Positions 1 to 7,844 of a stretch of 16,071 nucleotides of DNA are shown piece after piece. A program made the position numbers and the translations under genes. The DNA is from Thermodesulfobacteriota bacterium. Lineage in GTDB: Bacteria > Desulfobacterota > DSM-4660 > Desulfatiglandales > HGW-15. Location: positions 1 to 16,071 of the forward strand of contig JALOPA010000017.1 of NCBI GenBank assembly GCA_025454125.1, in the 5' to 3' direction. The number at the start of each line of letters is the position of its first letter. Position 1 is the stretch's first letter. The notes under the pieces were generated by a model. The model was given only the letters and a program-made list of their open reading frames with translations. It was not told the origin of the DNA and did not search any database.

Positions 1-491
1 CCGTGACCGATGAGGGCCAGGAACGTGGGGATGTCGATGTGGGCCGGGCAGGCGTTCTGGCAGGGCGCAGGCAGGTGCTGAAAGCAGGTGCCTGCGGCGC
101 ACTTCTTTTCCTCGAGGTGACGGGAAAAGGCCTCCTGCTTTTCCCTGAGCAGGGAGAGGATCGGCTCCCCGACCTGTTGCCCTGCTTCTCCGTGCAGGGT
201 CCCGGCCACACTCTGAAGCGCCTGCAGGTGATCCCGTGTGCCTTTGCCTTCACGAATTTCCGTGAGCAACCGGATGAGGCGAGCGGCGGCGCCGCGCTCA
301 ACCCCCTGGTATTGCTCCAGGCGGGGATAGAGGGTTTCGATGGCCTCGGAAATGAAACACCTGGTGTTCGGTCCTTGTGGGTCAACCATGAGACGAGCTT
401 CCTCGTGCAAGCGTGTGAGTTCAGCCTGAGACGGGTTGAACCCGGGATAAGAGGCAGGGAGCGTGAGGCGGACTCGGTTACAGTTCGGCAA
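1..491 (-). CDS. GltD-like FAD/NAD(P) oxidoreductase with degenerate NuoF-type domain (5' part only)
   Basis: Partial: the reading frame is open to the left edge, so only about 163 N-terminal residues are visible. Residues about 131-163 carry the cysteine pattern C131-x4-C136-x7-C144-x3-C148-P followed by AHIDIPTFLALIGHG, the [4Fe-4S] signature at the N-terminus of glutamate synthase small-subunit-like flavoproteins. Residues about 45-130 resemble the C-terminal [4Fe-4S] region of NuoF-type subunits (…ARLIRLLTEIREGKGTRD… then …GEPILSLL…), but the cluster cysteines of that domain are absent. The FAD and NAD(P) domains would lie outside the window. The start is uncertain: TTG at 491 overlaps the end of the upstream ferredoxin gene by 14 bases and has AAAGG just before it; an in-frame ATG lies at 521. 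It is probably co-translated with that ferredoxin gene, as its flavin partner linking Fe-S electrons to NAD(P)H. The AorC subunit of aldehyde oxidoreductases is one family analogue. Product class fairly sure; partner and substrate unknown. Confidence 0.72.
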   Translation of the reverse strand, partial: MPNCNRVRLTLPASYPGFNPSQAELTRLHEEARLMVDPQGPNTRCFISEAIETLYPRLEQYQGVERGAAARLIRLLTEIREGKGTRDHLQALQSVAGTLHGEAGQQVGEPILSLLREKQEAFSRHLEEKKCAAGTCFQHLPAPCQNACPAHIDIPTFLALIGH

Positions 492-978
492 CCGCCTTTG
501 CGTACCGCTCTCTCCGCACATCCGGCATCTCTGCGGCCTTGTCGAAACGAAGGCAATGGGCCGTGCAGATCGTGGCGCAGGCGGGTTTGAGGCCGGCGTC
601 CACACGCTCCATGCAGTAGTCGCATTTGACCACTTTGCCCGTTTCGGCATTCCACTGAGGCGCGCCCCAGGGGCAGGCGGACATGCAGCTCTTGCAGCCC
701 ACGCACAAGGCAGGGTTGACAAAGACGATGCCGTCCTTGGCCCGCTTTTGCATGGCTCCGGTGGGGCAGGCAACGACACACCAGGGGTTCTCGCAGTGAA
801 AGCAGGGCATGAACACATAGGCGGTGCGAGGTCGGCCCTCCACCAGTTTGGGGCCCACAGGGATGATGTCTGTGGGTTTAGGGTCGGCCGTGAGGTTCTT
901 ATTCGTTTTGCAGGCGACCTTGCAGCTGTTGCATCCGATGCATTTCTTCTTGTCCTGATACAGGTAGTAAATGCTCAT
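478..978 (-). CDS. Four-cluster [4Fe-4S] electron-transfer protein (DmsB/AorA-like)
   Basis: A 166-residue cytoplasmic polyferredoxin with no signal peptide. Sixteen cysteines form four sets: C13/16/19/23, C59/62/67/71, C92/95/98/102 and C119/122/134/138, the arrangement of the DmsB/NrfC/HybA superfamily and of AorA-type small subunits. Such proteins carry electrons between a catalytic subunit and a flavoprotein, quinone or ferredoxin pool. The ATG at 978 is preceded by GGAGGAG at 5-base spacing. The next gene on the strand, a GltD-like flavoprotein, overlaps its 3' end, so the two are likely one module passing electrons to or from NAD(P)H. A catalytic partner such as a tungsten or molybdenum oxidoreductase is not in the window and may lie to the left. 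Family is clear; the specific enzyme served is inference. Confidence 0.88.
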   Translation of the reverse strand: MSIYYLYQDKKKCIGCNSCKVACKTNKNLTADPKPTDIIPVGPKLVEGRPRTAYVFMPCFHCENPWCVVACPTGAMQKRAKDGIVFVNPALCVGCKSCMSACPWGAPQWNAETGKVVKCDYCMERVDAGLKPACATICTAHCLRFDKAAEMPDVRRERYAKAVAEL

Positions 979-1116
979 TCCACTCCTCCAACGGGGCCGG
1001 TGGCGGCCCTGGTTCTTCGCAGCAGAGGCCCGTTCGCTCTGTCATTTTCGGTGGGATTCTAATACAGACTTTTCAAGAAGGGAAGGGGCAAAAATCAGGA
1101 AAAGAAGGGCAACCTG

Positions 1117-1644
1117 CTAGACGACCCTCTTTGGGTCATAGGCCCTGAGCGCCTGATGAACGCTTTTGAAATAGGGGAGATGGCGCTTCACCCGGCCGAA
1201 GAAAATCCTGGCCGGGATGTAACACAGTAGAAAGAAAAGCACATAATTGATTTCCCATCCAACCCAGGGGAGGGGAAGACCGATCTCCGCAAATCGTTCC
1301 TGCATCCAGGCCAGCGCGAAGAAGATCGGCCACAGAGAGGCTGCAGAAAGGCCGAACTTGTTGAAGAAGAGGTGGCCGAAGGCGTCGTTCCCCTCTTTAT
1401 TGACGGCCCTGTAAGCCTTCTCGTCTCCCAATTTGAGGGCCTCCTCGGACAAATGCTTCATCGTTTCGACGCGGGCATTGAGCTTGTCCAGATGCGTCTT
1501 GTTGATTCGAAAAACAATCGAGATCGTGATCTCCCCCACCACGACAGTGAGCAACGCCAGCAGGAAGGTGCCCAGGTAATAATCCATCAAGGGATGACCT
1601 GTCAGACGGTAGAAGGTGATGAGTATGGGATCAAGGGACTGCAC
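1117..1644 (-). CDS. Small membrane protein, TM-coiled coil-TM-TM (EMC3/DUF106-like topology)
   Basis: A 175-residue protein I cannot assign by sequence. Hydrophobic segments lie at about residues 19-45, 98-114 and 132-150. Between the first two is a charged, helix-prone stretch (about 46-85, rich in K, E and L) that could form a coiled coil. A first helix, a cytoplasmic charged hairpin and then two more helices recall the EMC3/DUF106 branch of the YidC insertase superfamily, but this rests on topology only. The start is taken as GTG at 1644 with GAGGCAGG upstream; no in-frame ATG gives a complete first helix. It lies 118 bases downstream of the TauE/SafE-like gene, separated by a palindromic repeat, and 138 bases upstream of the ferredoxin gene, so it may belong to the same transcript. 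Real gene: likely. Function: unknown. Confidence 0.7.
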   Translation of the reverse strand: MQSLDPILITFYRLTGHPLMDYYLGTFLLALLTVVVGEITISIVFRINKTHLDKLNARVETMKHLSEEALKLGDEKAYRAVNKEGNDAFGHLFFNKFGLSAASLWPIFFALAWMQERFAEIGLPLPWVGWEINYVLFFLLCYIPARIFFGRVKRHLPYFKSVHQALRAYDPKRVV

Positions 1645-1701
1645 GGCACACCTGCCTCAATTAGCTATAGAACCCATGCCCCCGTCATATAACGCTATGA
1701 A

Positions 1702-1736
1702 CCCCTCCCCCTTGACGGGGGAGGGTGAGGGATGGG
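1702..1736. repeat. C-rich palindromic dispersed repeat, copy 1
   Basis: A 9-bp perfect stem (1703-1711 with 1717-1725, arms CCCTCCCCC and GGGGGAGGG) with a 5-base loop, continuing into GTGAGGGATGGGG. The sequence is closely related to the copy at 3051-3100. It lies between the TauE/SafE-like gene and the small membrane protein gene. It behaves like a REP-type intergenic element and has no T-tract, so a terminator role is uncertain. Confidence 0.7.
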
Positions 1737-1762
1737 GATATCATCGAAAGCGTTCTAACGGC

Positions 1763-2989
1763 TTACATCGGTACCCATTTCTGCCCGAAGAATCCCTGGC
1801 TGAAATAGCCAAGCCCGACATAAACGGCCAGTATGATGAAGAGGATCTTCAGCCACTTGTCCGGGATGTACTTCTGGGTTCTCGGCCCGATCATGGACCC
1901 AATGAAGACCCCAACCAGCTGGATCCCGATAAGACCCCAGTCCATACCTGCCTTTGCAACCGTGATGTAGCCGGTAATGCTGGTCAGCATGCTCACGAGC
2001 ACGGCCATAGCCGAGGTGCCGGCCACGACGTACATGGGGGCTCCGACGAGGGACGTCAGGTACGGCACGTAAAGAAAACCACCGCCCACGCCGATGAAGG
2101 AGGAAATCGCGGCAATCACCAGCCCGCCTACAAAAGCCCAGATGGGGTTGAAGCTGAACTCCGAACCAAAAAAGGTGAAGGTCATGTTGGTCAGGCTGAA
2201 TTTGCCGACCTGGATCCCCTGCGCCGTGATGTCCTTCTTTTCTTTCACGGCCTTCTCAAAGGCCTGGGCCGCCTGTTTGGCCGCCTTCTTTCCTGCCTGC
2301 CCTCTCGGGGTCAACTCGTAGAGGAGAACGGCTCCGACCACGAATACAAACACGCCGAACCAGCCCTGGTATTGCCGGAAGCTGATTTTGCCGCCGGTCA
2401 GAATGGGAATGAATACGGCACCGGCGATAGAGCCGAGGGCCAGGGCAATACCCAGGGGCCACGCCAGGCGTTTTGCCCTCAGGTAATTGAGGGTGCTGAT
2501 CAGCCCGGAAAGACCTACCAGAAACTGGTTAGAGGTCCGGATGCTGTCGGTGAGGGTCTTATTCAACATAGGGTTGGTTTTCGCGAAGGTTTTGGCATAG
2601 TCACCGAGACCGTAAACGGTGATGTGTCCCACCCCTGCCATGATACCGCCAAAGGCTCCGACGGTGGAGAAAATCCAGCCCACCCAAAGCGCCCAGCACA
2701 AGGCCAGGATCCAGCTGATGTCCGGTCCGCCCGGAATTCCAAAGGCTCCTCTGGGGGCACCGGGGTCGATCAGCCCGGGCCCCTTCCCTACGGGGTTCTT
2801 GGAAACAGCCTCACCGAGTTTGCCGGGCAGACCGAGCTTGTCTCCAACGGTCTTGACCTGCTCTTTCGGCTGCTCTTTGGGTTGCTCTTTGGCTTGACCG
2901 AAGGCTGCACCGACAGTGACCAGGCAAAAGACCAGGGCCAAAGCCACGGCCAAAAAGGCACGTTTTTGAAACTTCCACTTCTTCTGCAT
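1763..2989 (-). CDS. TauE/SafE-family anion exporter with signal-like N-terminal extension
   Basis: A 408-residue polytopic membrane protein of the TauE/SafE (sulfite/organosulfonate exporter) family. The characteristic glycine-rich helix IGVGGGFLYVPYLTSL begins at about residue 300, with several more hydrophobic helices to the C-terminus. Usual members are about 250 residues; this one is longer for two reasons. It begins with a signal-like hydrophobic stretch (about residues 10-30) followed by a hydrophilic linker containing a KEQP/KEQP/KEQ repeat (about 34-44). It also has a charged mid-protein loop (AAKQAAQAFEKAVKEKKD) between helices. The ATG at 2989 has AAGGAGG upstream. It transports a small anion, possibly sulfite or a sulfonate; a sulfur anion would suit a sulfate reducer, but nothing here fixes the substrate. 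Dispersed palindromes lie on both sides of the gene. Confidence 0.85.
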   Translation of the reverse strand: MQKKWKFQKRAFLAVALALVFCLVTVGAAFGQAKEQPKEQPKEQVKTVGDKLGLPGKLGEAVSKNPVGKGPGLIDPGAPRGAFGIPGGPDISWILALCWALWVGWIFSTVGAFGGIMAGVGHITVYGLGDYAKTFAKTNPMLNKTLTDSIRTSNQFLVGLSGLISTLNYLRAKRLAWPLGIALALGSIAGAVFIPILTGGKISFRQYQGWFGVFVFVVGAVLLYELTPRGQAGKKAAKQAAQAFEKAVKEKKDITAQGIQVGKFSLTNMTFTFFGSEFSFNPIWAFVGGLVIAAISSFIGVGGGFLYVPYLTSLVGAPMYVVAGTSAMAVLVSMLTSITGYITVAKAGMDWGLIGIQLVGVFIGSMIGPRTQKYIPDKWLKILFIILAVYVGLGYFSQGFFGQKWVPM

Positions 2990-3050
2990 AGCTGCCCTCC
3001 TTAGTTTGAGAAGTTACGAAAAAAATGTTGCGTTCTCCACGAAGCGCGCT

Positions 3051-3100
3051 CCCTCATCCCGCCCTCTCCCTCAATCTGGGGGAGAGGGGAAGGGTGAGGG
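3051..3100. repeat. C-rich palindromic dispersed repeat, copy 2
   Basis: A 9-bp perfect stem CCCTCTCCC (3062-3070) with GGGAGAGGG (3080-3088), flanked by an outer imperfect pair CCCTCATCCC (3051-3060) and GGGTGAGGG (3092-3100). It is the most complete member of the family in the window and lies upstream of the TauE/SafE-like gene. The remainder of 2990-3267 holds the Shine-Dalgarno of that gene and AT-rich sequence in which I see nothing else convincing. Confidence 0.75.
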
Positions 3101-3267
3101 GGCTCCTGGGTGTCCATACAATTATGCGACCATTAAAAACGGAATAAGGGCTGAGAAACCAGACGGTTCTCACGACAAAAGCGTTTTTCGGCCCTAGCGA
3201 TCTAGTGGGAAATGAAAAAACATAATTCCTTGGACAGTGAAATCAAGGATGAGGGGAAAACTTTTTC

Positions 3268-5067
3268 CTAGGCCAGAGGCACCTTGTAAGGAGGCAGGGA
3301 CGGCGGCGTGGATTCCTCCTGCTCGTCGAACTCGGCCTGCAGCCCGTATTTCTTTACTTTTCGGACCACCGTCGAGTGGTCTACGTTGAGCAGACGCGCC
3401 GCCTCTCGCGTGGTGCCGCGAATGGCAAGCGCTTGGGAAAGGAGTTTCTTTTCCACGATTTCTCTGGCCTGGGCCAGGGCGACAATCCCCTTGACCTGGA
3501 TCAGGGCGTGATCCTCGGACTCCTGCTGATACACGCTGGAGGGAAGGTGCTGAGGGTTGAGAATCTCTCCATCACTTGTCAGGATCATCCGTTCCACCAC
3601 GTGCTGCAGTTCCCTGACGTTTCCCGGCCACTGGTAACTTTCCAGGATTTGAATGGTTTCCCGGGAAAATTTCTTGGACTGGTTGAACTTGTTGTTGTAA
3701 TGACGCAGGAAATGCCACGCCAGAGGAAAGATGTCTTCTCTTCGCTCCCTGAGAGGAGGGATCTTGATCGGCACGACGTAAAGCCTGTAGAACAGATCTT
3801 CCCGGAATTTTCCTTCCTTCACCAGCTTGGGGAGACTCCGGTTGGTGGCGGCGATGATGCGAACGTTCAACTTGGTCGCCTTGACCCCTCCCACCCGCAT
3901 GACCTCGAGGTTCTCGATCACCTTGAGGAGTTTGACCTGGCCGTTGAGCGGGATTTCGCTCACCTCGTCCAGAAAAAGCACTCCCCCATTGGCCAGTTCG
4001 AAGAGTCCGGGTTTGCCCTCGCTCGTGGCGCCGGTGAAGGCGCCCTTGGCATAACCGAAGAGCTCCGACTCCAGCAGGGTTTCGGGAATGGCGGCGCAAT
4101 TGACCGGGATGAACGGCCCCTTTCTTCTGGAGCTGAGGCGGTGGGTCAGGCGGGCGAGGACCTCTTTGCCGGTGCCGCTCTCCCCTTCGAAGAGGATAAG
4201 GGAGTCCACCTGGGCCAGCCGGGCCACCATGTCCAGAATGCCGCGCATGACGCGGCTGCCCGTGACGATTTCCTGGCCCGTGATCTGGGAGATGCGGGCA
4301 TCCTCCGGTGTTGAAAGGTAGAGCGCCATGAGGCGGGAGACCTCTTCCTTGAGCATCTGCAGCTCGGTCACGTCGCGGATGTTCACCACGATGTAGCGGA
4401 TCGATCCCTTGGACTCCACCGGCGTGGCCGTTACGTAGATCTCGTTTCCGTGCTTGAGCTTGCCCATGCTGGTGACGCTTTTTCTCATCTGGTGAACCAG
4501 GTGCACGGTCTCCTGGATCGTGTGGAGGCACACATGGGTCTCCCCGTCGAGTTCGTCGACCTTTTGGCCGAGGAGGCTGTCTTCCTTGAGCCCGGTGATC
4601 CTGCCGAAACTGCTGTTGACCCGAATGACCTTGTCGAGCTCGATCAGGATGACGCCGTCATAGAAGCTCTCGATGAGCGACCCGAGCGTCTTTTCGAGGT
4701 CAGGGGCGGCGGAGAGGCCGCTACCCGGCGGAGGGTTCTGCATCCCGTCGAAAAGGATGAACATCTCGCCGCCCAAATCGTGGTCAGCGCTGAAGGGAGC
4801 CCGGAAAACCGTCACTCTCGCCTCCGTGCCGTTCTTCGCCTTGAGGGTTTTCCCCGGAAGGAGGTGCTTCATCTGAGAAGCGGCATTGCGGCCCAGGAGG
4901 TTCTCCGTGGGGACCCCGAGGATTTTTTCGGCGGTTTTGTTGATGAAAATCAGGTGGCCTTTCAGATCGGCGAGCAGAATCCCGCACGGGGCCTCTGTGA
5001 CGACTTCGGCCAGAGCCTGATTGGAGAATAGTTTGTCCGTTTCCATAGCGAGGAGCTTTCTCAACAT
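3268..5067 (-). CDS. Sigma-54-dependent activator, PAS-PAS-AAA+-HTH
   Basis: A 599-residue bacterial enhancer-binding protein. Two PAS-like sensor regions lie at about residues 15-110 and 125-235. The sigma-54 interaction AAA+ domain spans about 262-495: Walker A GESGTGKE at 295-302, the sigma-54-contacting GAFTGA loop at 342-347, Walker B GGVLFLDE at 361-368 and the arginine-finger region REDLFYRL at 422-429. A TyrR/PrpR-like helix-turn-helix (GTTREAARLLNVDHSTVVRK) lies at about 551-570. There is no receiver domain or membrane segment, so it probably senses a small cytoplasmic ligand through PAS. The start at 5067 has AAGGGG at suitable spacing; an internal ATG at 5046 lacks one. It lies 150 bases downstream of the methyltransferase operon, beyond a terminator, so it is transcribed separately. 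I infer that it controls the three sigma-54 promoters at 7849-7862, 8111-8124 and 15220-15233. Confidence 0.95.
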   Translation of the reverse strand: MLRKLLAMETDKLFSNQALAEVVTEAPCGILLADLKGHLIFINKTAEKILGVPTENLLGRNAASQMKHLLPGKTLKAKNGTEARVTVFRAPFSADHDLGGEMFILFDGMQNPPPGSGLSAAPDLEKTLGSLIESFYDGVILIELDKVIRVNSSFGRITGLKEDSLLGQKVDELDGETHVCLHTIQETVHLVHQMRKSVTSMGKLKHGNEIYVTATPVESKGSIRYIVVNIRDVTELQMLKEEVSRLMALYLSTPEDARISQITGQEIVTGSRVMRGILDMVARLAQVDSLILFEGESGTGKEVLARLTHRLSSRRKGPFIPVNCAAIPETLLESELFGYAKGAFTGATSEGKPGLFELANGGVLFLDEVSEIPLNGQVKLLKVIENLEVMRVGGVKATKLNVRIIAATNRSLPKLVKEGKFREDLFYRLYVVPIKIPPLRERREDIFPLAWHFLRHYNNKFNQSKKFSRETIQILESYQWPGNVRELQHVVERMILTSDGEILNPQHLPSSVYQQESEDHALIQVKGIVALAQAREIVEKKLLSQALAIRGTTREAARLLNVDHSTVVRKVKKYGLQAEFDEQEESTPPSLPPYKVPLA

Positions 5068-5139
5068 GTTAGATAACCCCTTTACGATACCAGATCAAAG
5101 AAAATCTTCAATTTTCCCGACAGGGCACCGTTCCCCGCC

Positions 5140-5176
5140 AAAAAGAAAGAGGGCAGCCTTTACGAGTGCTGCCCTC
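5140..5176 (-). terminator. Intrinsic terminator of the methyltransferase operon
   Basis: On the minus strand a perfect 9-bp stem (GAGGGCAGC at 5149-5157 with GCTGCCCTC at 5168-5176, 10-base loop) is followed by TTTCTTTTT. It lies about 40 bases after the stop codon of the corrinoid protein gene, separating that operon from the sigma-54 activator gene. Confidence 0.85.
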
Positions 5177-5217
5177 CGGAACCCTTCTATTGAGAAAAGC
5201 CTGCCTCAGGGATAGGC

Positions 5218-5829
5218 CTAATGGGGAATCCCGAGAAGCTGCTTTATTTTCTTCACGCCGTCAGCCGCGTCTTTGGCCCAGGCATCCGCCCCGCATTTCT
5301 CTTCCACGAACTTGGGTGTGAGCGCGGCGCCGCCGCAGATGATCTTGATCTTGCCCGCGATGTCGCTGGACTTGAGCGCCTTGACCGTCTCTTCCACGTA
5401 GGGGTCTCCGGTGGTGAGCAGGGACGACAGGCCTACGACCACGGCATTGTGGGCTCTGGCGCCGTCCACGAACTTCTGGGCCGGGACATTCTCGCCCAGA
5501 TCCACGATCTTGAACCCAGAGCTCTCGAGGAGGAGCTTCACGAGGTTCTTGCCGATATCATGGAGGTCGCCGAAAACAGTCCCGATCACCACGGTGCCCA
5601 GACTCATGTCGCTCCCTTTCTTGATGAGGGGTTTGAGCAGGTCCACGCAAGCCTGCATGGACTTCTTTTTCTCGAACCGGCTACCCACCACGCTCAGGGC
5701 AGGGATCAGAGTGCCGTTGATGACCGACTCCGGATCCACGCCCTCGGCGATGGCTTTCTGGGTGATGTCCACCGCCTCTTTTCTTTTTCCGAAAATCACT
5801 GCCTTTTTCAAGGCTTCCAGATCTGCCAT
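5218..5829 (-). CDS. Methyltransferase corrinoid (cobalamin-binding) protein
   Basis: A 203-residue cytoplasmic methyl carrier of the MtaC/MtbC/MtvC type. Residues 1-75 are the four-helix cap (B12-binding-2). The Rossmann B12 domain follows with GDLHDIGKNLV at 87-97 (D88-x-H90-x-x-G93; His90 is the expected lower cobalt ligand), the S135-x-L motif in GLSSLL and the GG at 166-167 in CGGAAL. Length and motifs match the family fully. The protein shuttles a methyl group from the UroD-family methyltransferase to the pterin methyltransferase encoded just upstream. Its gene is the third and last of that operon: ATG at 5829 with AAGGAGAG upstream, a 21-base gap to the preceding gene and a terminator after it. 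Its cobalt can oxidise to the inactive Co(II) form, which is the proposed reason for the RACE gene at 15549. Confidence 0.95.
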   Translation of the reverse strand: MADLEALKKAVIFGKRKEAVDITQKAIAEGVDPESVINGTLIPALSVVGSRFEKKKSMQACVDLLKPLIKKGSDMSLGTVVIGTVFGDLHDIGKNLVKLLLESSGFKIVDLGENVPAQKFVDGARAHNAVVVGLSSLLTTGDPYVEETVKALKSSDIAGKIKIICGGAALTPKFVEEKCGADAWAKDAADGVKKIKQLLGIPH

Positions 5830-5850
5830 GGTGTTCTCTCCTTATTTGAA

Positions 5851-6705
5851 TTATTCCTTCGGGAATTTGTCCCGATAAACGGAAATAAAATTCATGCAGT
5901 ACTCGTCTTTGGCCAGGAGGAGGTCGGTGATCAGAACCGATCTGCGAATTTCCCAAACGGTCGGGTCCAGAATGGGGCAGGTCATCCCGTGGATCGCCGC
6001 CATGGCGAGGAACACGCCGTTGATGGGGTGGCGTTCGGGGAGGCCGAAAGAAATGTTGCTTGCCCCCATGGTTTGATTGACCCCCAGGCCGTCACGGATC
6101 AACCGGATTGCCTTCAGGGTTTCCAGTGCCGCCGTGTGGTCCGTGCTGATCGCCATGGCCAGAGGATCGATGATCACGTCCTCGGTCGGGATGCCGATCT
6201 TCTGCGCCTCCTCCACGATCTCGCGGGCGATCTGGAGACGCTTCTGAGCGTCTTTGGGAATGCCCTCGTCGTCCATGGTCAAACCGATCACCGCTGCCCC
6301 GTAATGCTTCACCAGGGGCAGGACTTCCTTGAGCTTTCTTTCCTCCCCGTTGACGGAGTTGACCAGGGCTTTCCCCTCATAGGCTTGGAGCCCGGCTTCC
6401 AGGGCCCGGGGAAGGGCGGAGTCAATGCACAGGGGGACCCCGGTGACCTGCCGCACCGCCAGAATCGCTTCTTTCAGAAGTTTGGGTTCGTCGATTCCCG
6501 AAACCCCCACGTTCACATCCAGGATGTGGGCGCCCTCCTGCACCTGTTTGATCGCCTCTTCCTGAACCAATTTCAGGTTTCCCTCTTCAAGGGCCTTGGC
6601 CAGCTTTTTCCGGCCCGTGGGATTGATCCTCTCCCCAATGATAACGAGGGGGCGGTCCGGCCCGATGATCACTGTTTCCGTGTGGCTTTTGATCGTGGTT
6701 TCCAT
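5851..6705 (-). CDS. Pterin-binding methyltransferase (MeTr/AcsE/MtvA-like)
   Basis: A 284-residue dihydropteroate synthase-fold TIM barrel. Signature segments are GERINPTG (about 24-31), DVNVG (about 63-67), the substrate-side VNSVNGE, GLTMDDEG, DPLAM and GASNISFGLP, as in the AcsE and MtvA families that move methyl groups between methyltetrahydrofolate and a corrinoid protein. It should take the methyl from the neighbouring corrinoid protein onto tetrahydrofolate, feeding the Wood-Ljungdahl or methyl-oxidation branch. The reverse direction is chemically possible, but a UroD-type first methyltransferase in the same operon favours demethylation. The ATG at 6705 lies 2 bases after the stop of the UroD-family gene, implying translational coupling. 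No residue looks missing. Family very likely; pterin identity (H4folate or another) not decided by sequence. Confidence 0.92.
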   Translation of the reverse strand: METTIKSHTETVIIGPDRPLVIIGERINPTGRKKLAKALEEGNLKLVQEEAIKQVQEGAHILDVNVGVSGIDEPKLLKEAILAVRQVTGVPLCIDSALPRALEAGLQAYEGKALVNSVNGEERKLKEVLPLVKHYGAAVIGLTMDDEGIPKDAQKRLQIAREIVEEAQKIGIPTEDVIIDPLAMAISTDHTAALETLKAIRLIRDGLGVNQTMGASNISFGLPERHPINGVFLAMAAIHGMTCPILDPTVWEIRRSVLITDLLLAKDEYCMNFISVYRDKFPKE

Positions 6706-6707
6706 GG

Positions 6708-7760
6708 TTACCCTATCTTTCCGTATTCCTCGGCAGTCTTTCGCGCGATTTTGACGTTTTCGTCCGGGGTCCCGTAGGTCAGGCCCACCGTGTCGATCGA
6801 GTAGTTTTGCAGCGGCGCTCCCTGGTCGATCAGTTTTCTCACTTCCGCTGCCACCTCCTCAGGGGTGCCGTTCTTCATGAGCACCGGGCTGATCCGTGCG
6901 TTCACGGCCACGTCCGGCCCCAGCATCTGCCGGCACCGCTTGACGTCGGAGCCGAAACCGATCTCCACAAACTTGAGGTGGCGGACTTTCGTGTAGCCCT
7001 CCAGGACCTCGTTCACCGAGCCGCAGTGGTGGATGCCGAAACCGTGGTCCTTGAAGGCATCGGCGATCTGGTTGTCGTAATCGAGAAGGAAGGTCTCGTA
7101 GAGGGTGTTGGAGATCTGCTCCTCGGTGCAGTTGGGGATCACGGCGATTTCAGGGGCGGCCATGGGCGTCACGTCCACAGCGCCGGTTCCCGTCGCCTTG
7201 TAGTTGAACTCGAAAAGCTGCTTCACGCATTCGGTGCAGATCCTCAGAAGGTGATGGCAGAGATCCGGATTCTCGAAGTAGTCGATATAGAGCTGATCGC
7301 CGCGGATCTTGAGCGCCAGGTTTTGAACGCCCGTGGTGTTGATGTCGCCGATGACCTTGCCGTACTTTTTCTTGAGGTAGTCGATCTGCTTGATCCATTC
7401 GGTCATGGGCCAGGTGTTGAGAATGTCGGGAACTTCCAGTTTCATCACCTTGTCATCCGAGAGGTTCATGGGCATGGCCCAGGGCAGGGCCTCATCCTCA
7501 AATACCACCTCACAGCCGAAAATGGCCGGAAGCGTGACCATGCCGGCCGTGATGATGGGCTTGGGCTTGGGATTGGGGTCCCCGAGACCCACGTCTCCGA
7601 ACCGTTCGTAAAGAGCCTTGTCCATGGCCATTCGGGCCTCGATTCTCGTCTCAGGGTCAAAGTAGTACTTCCTGTTCAATGAAATCCCATAGTGCTTGTG
7701 AAACCAGTCCGCATAAAACCCTGTCTGGAGTCGCACATGGGTTTGAGCCGTCGCGTTCAT
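6708..7760 (-). CDS. UroD-family substrate:corrinoid methyltransferase
   Basis: A 350-residue member of the uroporphyrinogen-decarboxylase superfamily branch that includes MtaA, MtbA and the vanillate methyltransferase MtvB. The context (pterin methyltransferase and corrinoid protein directly downstream) makes haem synthesis unlikely and methyl transfer from a methylated substrate to the corrinoid protein likely. A zinc-site His-Cys pair is visible in GIHHCGS (H244, C246). The later cysteine of MtaA/MtbA-type sites, expected near TVGLTYGTPDENV (about 324-336), appears as valine, so the metal site may differ. The frame stays open to 8129, but ATG 7760 is chosen: AAGGAGGAA lies 5 bases upstream, homology-like sequence begins here, and a sigma-54 promoter at 7849-7862 places the transcript start near 7837, inside the longer frame. 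Substrate unknown; a methoxylated acid is plausible. Confidence 0.88.
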   Translation of the reverse strand: MNATAQTHVRLQTGFYADWFHKHYGISLNRKYYFDPETRIEARMAMDKALYERFGDVGLGDPNPKPKPIITAGMVTLPAIFGCEVVFEDEALPWAMPMNLSDDKVMKLEVPDILNTWPMTEWIKQIDYLKKKYGKVIGDINTTGVQNLALKIRGDQLYIDYFENPDLCHHLLRICTECVKQLFEFNYKATGTGAVDVTPMAAPEIAVIPNCTEEQISNTLYETFLLDYDNQIADAFKDHGFGIHHCGSVNEVLEGYTKVRHLKFVEIGFGSDVKRCRQMLGPDVAVNARISPVLMKNGTPEEVAAEVRKLIDQGAPLQNYSIDTVGLTYGTPDENVKIARKTAEEYGKIG

Positions 7761-7844
7761 GATGCTTCCTCCTTGTCGTGCTCCGGATTCGGTCTGCTTA
7801 ATGCCGTGCGCCCGCACTCTGTGGCGGGAACCACACTGATCTTC

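Noticed and set aside
3572..4531. Long alternative-frame open frames across the sigma-54 activator and methyltransferase genes
   Set aside because: They are antisense or shifted frames of clearly recognisable genes, proline/arginine/histidine-rich and without domains.
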